A stretch of 64,000 nucleotides of DNA, from NCBI GenBank assembly GCA_038049695.1, contig CP142452.1, forward strand, positions 52,906,501 to 52,970,500, given 5' to 3'. Of the stretch, positions 58,047 through 64,000 are shown one piece after another; position 1 is the first letter of the stretch; every line of letters starts with the position of its first letter. The notes under the pieces are model-generated. The model did not search any database. It had not been told where the DNA came from and saw nothing but the letters and a program-made list of their open reading frames with translations. Position numbers and translations under genes: made by a program. The DNA is from Cinnamomum chago (lineage: Eukaryota > Streptophyta > Magnoliopsida > Laurales > Lauraceae).

Positions 58047-58845
58047 GCCACTGATGTGTAAGGTTTTTCCCTCGAGTTTGGGAGACCTGGCCTTGAAGTG
58101 GTTCCCCCCCTAAAGCCGAGATCGATCTGCAGCTTTCGGGAGCTCGTAGGATCTTTTGTTACCCGTTTTGTAACAAATTCCAAGCAGCCAAAGGACATCA
58201 GGGCATTGCTGTCTCTCAAGAAGCAGAGCTCGAAGAGCTTGAAGGAGTTCAACGCTCATTATTGGCGCCTCTTTAATGAGGTGGAAGGGAGTAACAAGCA
58301 GGTAGCTATGGCAACCTTTAAGCTCGGGTTGCCGAAGGAGAGTTAGCTTTGCCAATTATTGACAAAGAAATCCTTGACCACACAAGGAGAGTTGATGGAG
58401 TGGATTGAGGAGTTGATAAAATTGGAAGAAGATATGGGTGCACCTGAGCCAAGGTGGGCTAGCCCGACAGAAGAAGGGTCCAGGAGGAAGAGAAGAAGGG
58501 AATTCGGGGAAGGCTTGGATTAAAGAGCTGGTCGTACCGAACCCACAACAGTAGCCTTTGAAGGGGTGTTCACGATCTTTAAGGACCTAATCTACAGGAT
58601 CCTGACTCAGAACAAGGACAAGCCTTACTTCAAAAGGCCTTCAAAGATGGTGAGCGACCCTGGACGCCAGAATCCCAACCTCTGGTGCTCTTACCACCGG
58701 GAGAACGGCCATTTAATAGAGAATTATCGGATGCTTAAAAAGCATTTGGAAGACCTGGTGAAGGAAGGACACCTGAAGGAATATATGGAGGATACGCCCG
58801 CCAAAAAGGGCCAGGGGAGCTCGGATCAGAAGATGGCAAAAGATG
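58047..58845 (+). pseudogene. Gypsy gag, C-terminal part, broken
   Basis: Continues the gag after the insertion: PLMCKVFPSSLGDLALKW, then after a frameshift at a C-run (about 58103) SFRELVGSFVTRFVTNSKQP, SLKEFNAHYWRLFNEVEG. A stop follows KES at 58346. The later frame 58566-58845 has KPYFKRPSKM and a degraded zinc-finger-like WCSYHRENGHLIENYRMLK (last Cys replaced by Tyr), then LKEYMED. It stops where the solo LTR is inserted. Confidence 0.9.
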
Positions 58846-59349
58846 TGTTAGGAATTTTGTATTTGCAATTTGATGGATGCATTTTCACTTTAGCATCATT
58901 TGAATTTTCACACTTGCATTGTTTTAGGAAACCTTGAAATCTGGTTTTATACATGCATTGCTTTTAAGATTTGTAAAAGTATTGTTTTATGCATGTTTTT
59001 TTTTATACTTGGATGCATTGGTTTTAGAATCCAAACTCTTTTGAAAACCTAATTCTTTGTGCATTACTTTTGTGAAATCATATTGAGAATTTAGGTTTGT
59101 GCCTTGCATGCATTCATCACTTTCAGAATCATCTTTGTATGCATTTTTATGAGAAAAGAGTTTTATCAAATCAAGCTAGCCTTTGGTTTTAAAGTTTCAA
59201 ATCATTTTAGGCTTTGTGTGTTTCATGTTTTTTAAACATCTTCGTTTGATTTAAAACATGTTACCAAGCTTGGTTTAGTGGCCCAAAAATCCCCTCTAAG
59301 AGAAACCTTCAAATTATGCAAAATTGGGATTTTTTGTCCCAAGGGGGTG

Positions 59350-59500
59350 GTCCGGCAGTGTCGCCGGTCGACTGGCCCAGAGGTCCCGGTCGACTGGGAA
59401 CACTGCAGGCCAAAAGGGCCCCTGGAGCCCCAACGGTAAAAAATGTGACCGTTGTGTGATCCCGGTCGACCGAGACCTGTTTGCAGGTCGACCGAGGACT
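59350..59500. repeat. Palindrome cluster (GGTCGACC core) in solo LTR
   Basis: Four GGTCGACTGG/GGTCGACCGAG motifs in two groups, with AACACTGCA and TTTGCAGGTCG spacers. The core is the same as in the Copia copy 2 leader. Confidence 0.85.
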
Positions 59501-60109
59501 AGCCGTTGGACTATTTTTCACTATAAAGTCCATTCATTTCCAACCTTTTTCAAGGCTTGAACCATGAACTTTTGAGACCATATTGGAGCCAAAGAAAGGG
59601 GAAGAAGTTGGAAAGGCTAGAGGGCTATTTGGAAATCAAATACTTGAGTTTTAAAAAGGTACACTTTACTTGTATTTTGATTTCCATTAAAATGAAATCC
59701 ATGCATGCTTAAATCTTTGTATTTTCACTTATGCATGATTTCTAGAGTTGTGTTGCAAACTCAATATCATCTTTGGTAAATTAGTTTGGTTTGCAAACTC
59801 TCTTATTCTAATCACATGTGTTCTTAGACTTTAACATTCATACAACTTGTTTGTTTCATTTCTTCAAAGTTGTTTGAATCTTTTATGTGATTAGTTTTCT
59901 CTTCAATCGTCATTTTATAAGCTTTGGTTTTAAAATGCATCATGCATTCATTTAAGAGCTTCATTGTTGAAATTGATTGAAGAAAAGCATTCATACACTT
60001 GTGCACACACTTTAGCTCATTTAGTGTATGTTTGTAATTTGAATTACACTTTCATATTAGCCTATGTAGAGGCAATTCAATTGTGCTTAAATTGTATCTC
60101 TTAAAGTGA

Positions 60110-60318
60110 TCTTTTGTGAAGACACTTTCTTAGAGAATTCTTTATTTGTAAAGGTTATTGCTTAGCCTAAGAAAAGTATCTTGTAAGGTTATTGCTTAGC
60201 CTAAGAAAAGCATTTTGTAAAGGTTATTGCTTAGCCTAGAAAAGCACATTGAGAGGTTGTTGTTTAGCCTAGAAAAATAACTTTGTAAGGGTTATTGCTT
60301 AGCCTAGTAAAAAGCATA
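60110..60318 (+). repeat. ~40-bp tandem repeats in solo LTR
   Basis: Five units of AAGGTTATTGCTTAGCCTA(A)GAAAAGCA-type sequence with small length changes. Confidence 0.9.
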
Positions 60319-60573
60319 AATAGTGAAAATCCGGTGGGGTGATTGGATCACAAGCCGGTAGTGGACGTAGGCATTGAGGCTGAACCACTATAAACATTTG
60401 TGTTGTGGTGTTGCTTTTTGTGGTGATTGTTTATTTTAGCTTCCGCATATTGTATGGTTAATCATCACATGTGACTAGTTTTTGTTAAGATATTAAAATT
60501 GATTAAAATTGGTCATAGTTGTAGCACACCCTATTCACCCCCCCCTCTAGGGTTAGGATCTCCAGGACTTTCA

Positions 60574-61310
60574 AGATGTTGTCGAAGAGGGGGGACATGT
60601 TGGTGTGATAGACGTGGTACATGCATGGGGCGATAAACCCAGCGGATATGAAGACCCAATTTGTCAGAACCTAGAGAAAGATGGCCGCACACTTGAAAGA
60701 GGTGTATCAGATGAGCGCCGAGCCGAGCATAGTAAACAAATCTGGGCGAGGGAAAGCAGAGATCTCGTTATCAGATAAGATTTGTGAGATGTGGTCCAGC
60801 CCTATTACTAACTTTATGAGTACAGGGGTATGATGTACAGAGAATGCTCATAGATCCAAGAAGCTCATCGGAAATAATGTTTGTCGGGCTGTTTGATAAG
60901 TTCGGCCTAAAGCACTCTGATTTAAGGTCAACCTCGATACCCATGTTTGGGTTCAGTGGCCAAGTTGTGCACCCAATGGGCGTGATAACCGTGCAGGTCG
61001 GTACAGGTCTCATCCGCCTAGACTTGGAATTCCTAGTGGTTGATGTGCCATCTCCCTACAACGTCATTATGGGGTGGACATAGATTCATTGCACGAGGGC
61101 AATGCCATCAACCTATCACCAAAGGATACACTTCCCGACACTGAAAGGAACCATGGAGATCAGACGAGATCAGGCATCATCCAGAAGCTGTCTGATCGCG
61201 GCAATCAAAGGAAAGGCAAAAAGGGCGGACAATGAAGGCTTATGTCCAGGAAAGAATGCCGACCAAAAACAACAATCACAGTCAGGTCGGTCAGAAGCAG
61301 GAGAGTAAGG
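60574..61310 (+). pseudogene. Gypsy aspartic protease region, broken
   Basis: The 60844-61083 frame reads IDPRSSSEIMFVGLFDKFGL, then PMFGFSGQVVHPMGVITVQV and FLVVDVPSPYNVIMG, the usual retropepsin-like layout of Tat elements. The active-site triad position has Pro-Arg where D-(T/S)-G is expected, so it is probably inactive. A TAG follows GWT. The linker continues in 61102-61308 (STYHQRIHFPT, GEVRGDQ-like MEIRRDQASSRSC). No RT follows. Confidence 0.88.
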
Positions 61311-61499
61311 TGCTGACTTGACCGACTCGGCTATGGAGGAGTTGAAAAGGATTGCAGTGCATGGAGGAGATCGGGAACGATACTGGATGAACGGAGCGTT
61401 GATGACCGAGGAAGAGCAAAAGAGCTTGGTTCGGTTCCTTAATCAAAGCTCTGACTGAGCAAGCGGCGACAGGGGCGGAGCCTTCTCGGACTGAGCTGC
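61311..61499. other. Deletion junction: RT/RNase H/integrase missing
   Basis: Sequence passes directly from the protease/linker region to the antisense ORF region. The several kilobases expected for reverse transcriptase, RNase H and integrase are absent. Confidence 0.7.
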
Positions 61500-63768
61500 G
61501 TATTTGGCCCAGAGATGGGAATCCTCCAGTACACCAGCGTCTCCAAGACCTACGTCATAACCTCACTTGAACACGAGGACCTTGATCTGCTTGACCTGCT
61601 TCAAGTAAAGCGCTTTGATTCCCTCAATTTGAGCATCCTTCTACCTCTATATAGTCTCTCTCATCTCCTCTTCTGTCTCGGCCTACCTAGAACGAAGAGC
61701 CTTAAGCTCCATCTCGGTTGCAGTAAGGTGGCTCTTAGCAGCGACCACCGAGCAGCCTTGGAGGAGGCATCGGCATTGGATTCCGTTAAACGCCGAGCAG
61801 CCTTGGAACCTGCAAGCTCCTTTTCTAGATCCTCCACCCGCTTCTAAAATTTCTCCAAGCGATCGGAGACAGTGAACCATTTTTAAAGCCCCTGAGAATA
61901 AGAAATAAAAAGTAGGGAGAAACATTGTTAGGAGGACTTCAAAGAGAAATGTCAAATAATCAGAAGCCGACCTACCAGAGGGCATTGCTGAACTCCAGTG
62001 GACACGAGCTCATGGCTAGACAAAGCATTATGCAGGTTCATATCAGAAGGGAGAAGGACGGACTTGCTCACAATTAGTGCCAAGGACGGGGACCCAGAAA
62101 TCCTCTCACCCAAAGATGGATTTGGATCCTGGAAGGATCCGAGCAAACTTTTCCGTCCCAAGGAAGAACTTGGCTGAGGGGGCAGGCAATCTTCCAACCA
62201 CATGGATAGGGAGTCAGCGTCGTCGGCAGGCTTGGCAGAGTGTTTGCCCTTCGCCTTTGGCATGCACGGATCATGATGGGGCTCTAGGATAGGCCGTTTG
62301 CCAAGTGTAGACGAAGGGCAAGAAGGGCGAGGGTTGCCAACTCCAGAGGTTGGAAGGTCACCAAGGCTGTCAAAGATATTCTTTATTTTGCGCCGAGACA
62401 TGGCAAAGGAAGGTTTTCTGGTGTCCGAAGAGGAGGAACCGTCCGAGATGTTCAAGACTAGAGTTCGCTCTAAGTCGGCGGAAGAAGAAGCACTGGAAGG
62501 AGTGATAAGTCGTGATGATCTCTTAGCGCCAGAGGACTGTTTCCGAGCAGGGGCAGTTTGTTTGGTAGGTTGAGATGGAGCAGAGGAGTGTCAAAAAGCA
62601 GAAGATTGGGCACTAAAAGTATTACCTGGCTTAGAGGACCTAGGAACTTTTACAGCAGGGACTTTCTCTATTAAAAAGAGGATCAGATTCCAGGGGCTCG
62701 TGCCAAGCTGGGATTGCCAGGAAACTGTCATAGGAATGATTGTATCCAAGCAATAGGTGAGCAACTTGGACCCAACCCTTGAGCACGGGAGGCCCCTGAA
62801 ACTCGAGCACCCGCTTTAGTTCTTCTATTCGGAGAAAAGGCCGAGGAACCCGATTGATCGTTGCATCTAAAAAAAAAAGAGAAAATAGTTAGTAAATGAA
62901 AGAAAGAGGACGGAAAAGGAGGAAGGCGCCTGAAAAAAAGGGGGTTGACTTGGGAAGCCTGGGGTTTGAGGAACTTTTCGACTAATCCCACCCCAGATGG
63001 TAGGTGTTTCCCAGTTGCCGCCCACAATAATAAAATCCCCTTTACTGGGTTTGTTTGAATCTGGGAGATAATGAACAAGGAGCTTGCTGGGATCCCTAGA
63101 TTTCAAATAGTAAACTGATTTTCTGTTGTTCAGAGGGATCAAGTAATAACAAGATAGGATGTCGAAGACCCCGAGGCTTGTACCAAGCAACTTGTTTAGC
63201 GCGGCAACCCCCATGATGATACGGAACAAGTTGGGGGCACACTGAAGGGGGAAGAGGTTTGCTAAGGAAAGGAAATGGATGAGGAGAGGCTCTAATGGAA
63301 ACCTAACACCACCTTCTACAATGGCTATGGTAGGGAAAGGCATCCCATTTTGGGACCCCACTTCAAGGGACTTGTCAGGCCATGGAACACGGACCTGAAC
63401 GTTTGGAGGGATATTATACCTATCCCTGAAATTGGGGAGCCTTTCCGGAGTGCTAAGATGATCTTTTAGGTTGCCCATCTAAAAAGAATGAAAAGAGGGA
63501 AGAACAGGACTTACAGCAGAAGAGATGGAGGACGAGAAGTTGAAGGCGGAAGATCGAATTCTAAGAGGGAGGATTTAAGGAAAGAAGGCGATGGTTCAGA
63601 CGAAGAAGTTGAAGGGGTTCGAGTGGTGGATTTATGAAAGAAGGGGATGTGACGGATGATAGCTAGAAGACGAGAGGATGAACGGGGGCTGGCCGCGTGT
63701 CTCGAAAATATCTTAAGCCCCCCTTTTTCCTCAGAAAACGAAGAGGAAAAGGATGGCTTGGGGGGCAA
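61500..63768 (-). pseudogene. Antisense ORF of Tat-type Gypsy (plant transposase_28-like domain)
   Basis: On minus: an N-terminal Ser/Pro-rich part (63768-63511); then 63478-62867 with GVRFPLEPLLIHFLSLANLF, CAPNLFRIIMGVAALNKLLG, FIIVGGNWETPTIWGG, matching the domain known as 'putative plant transposon/gypsy-type transposase' (PF04195-like); then an intron ending TTTTCTCTTTTTTTTTTAG at about 62870; then VPRPFLRIEELKRVLEFQGP, VAHLLLGYNHSYDSFLAIPA; then a basic/Ser-rich part (62455-61952) and a short coiled-coil-like stretch near 61860-61740. An ORF antisense to gag-pol, next to the 3' LTR, is a known feature of Tat-group elements; its function is unknown. Frame breaks suggest a decayed copy. 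Confidence 0.75.
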
Positions 63769-64000
63769 TTGTGGGGGAAAAGTCTCAATCGATTAGGAGT
63801 GGGCTCGAGCTAGGCCGGATCCGACCTGCAAAACGAATCTGAACTCGCAGAGGGCCTTATCCCAGAAAATTGTATCGTTCGATGGAAATACCAAGTCAAG
63901 CAAGGCCAATACAGATGGCAGAAATTGGAGGAGGAAGAGAGGGTGTGGGGATGGGACACCCCCAGAATGTGGGCCATGATCTTCTCCCATGCCTTAATGG
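63750..64000 (+). repeat. Polypurine tract and start of Gypsy 3' LTR
   Basis: GAAGAGGAAAAGGATGGCTTGGGGGGCAAT precedes TGTGGGGGAAAAGTC (LTR start near 63770). The LTR matches the 5' LTR (29026-29496) and has a ~60-bp extra stretch (CAAAACGAATCTG... about 63828-63885) absent there. It runs off the window end. Confidence 0.85.

Larger units (their letters stand above)
58846..60573 (+). mobile_element. Solo LTR, probably Copia (1728 bp)
   Basis: TGTTAGGAATTTTG...GGACTTTCA with a perfect TSD AGATG (58841-58845 and 60574-60578). Joining the flanks restores the Gypsy frame (KMAKDV | VEEGGHVGVIDVV). The segment ATTCACCCCCCCCTCTAGGG near the 3' end is common in plant Copia LTRs. No interior or second LTR. 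Confidence 0.93.
29006..64000 (+). mobile_element. Tat-like Gypsy retrotransposon, interrupted and internally deleted
   Basis: Pieces in order: 5' LTR (to 29496), PBS, gag N-part (29561-30511), 27.5-kb insertion, gag C-part (58047-58845), solo LTR insertion, protease (60574 to about 61310), antisense ORF (63768-61500), polypurine tract, 3' LTR (63770 to beyond the window). Reading frame and similarity continue across both insertions. The gag and protease types, the TGGCGCTGTCTGTGGGA primer site and the antisense ORF near the 3' LTR point to the Tat/Ogre group. Reverse transcriptase, RNase H and integrase are absent. Confidence 0.88.

Overview
This window is transposon-rich nuclear DNA from a flowering plant. 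The captured gene pieces (R2R3-MYB, HD-ZIP IV START domain, BI1-like, KEG, ATG9) have plant-type sequences and GT/AG introns, and the retroelements are plant Copia and Gypsy types. I cannot name the species. I see no intact host gene. Almost everything is a transposable element, a decayed element, or a host gene fragment carried inside a DNA transposon.

Left part (1-13693). The 3' end of a Copia element on + runs to 2611. It is followed by 0.8 kb of plain flank. Then comes a complete 8.8-kb CACTA transposon (3443-12233, TSD CCT). It carries pieces of at least three host genes, plus a captured promoter and first exon, all reading on the minus strand. In transcription order these are promoter/first exon, HD-ZIP IV, BI1-like and MYB.

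Middle (13460-28376). A ~3.2-kb solo LTR of a long-LTR family (13694-26317) sits between two ~221-bp direct repeats. A 9.4-kb Copia element on minus (14323-23747, TSD GCACC) is inserted in it, and a 0.8-kb hAT-like element (20707-21514, 8-bp TSD) is inserted in the Copia leader. An older LTR fragment ends near 28376.

Right part (about 29000-64000). The base layer is one Tat-like Gypsy element on +: 5' LTR, PBS, gag, protease, an antisense ORF with introns, and the start of the 3' LTR. Reverse transcriptase and integrase are missing. Its gag is split by a 27.5-kb insertion (30512-58041, TSD GAATG), a non-autonomous LTR element whose LTRs (~3.6 kb) are longer than its ~2.1-kb interior. The 5' LTR of that element was in turn hit by two solo LTRs (31007-34910, 35105-38081) and by a second 12.2-kb CACTA transposon (38494-50729). 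This CACTA has ~2.5-kb inverted arms containing arrays of a ~172-bp repeat, and it carries exons of KEG and ATG9. A second solo LTR (58846-60573, TSD AGATG) interrupts the Gypsy element at the gag/protease boundary. Several insertions can be checked against paralogous empty sites inside the window.

The most unusual signals are: the two gene-capturing CACTA elements; clusters of short palindromes that lie at equivalent places in several different retroelements but with a different core sequence in each; a 768-bp perfectly identical tract between otherwise diverged LTRs; and retroelement ORFs broken mainly by TAG stops of the kind expected from C-to-T change at CAG.
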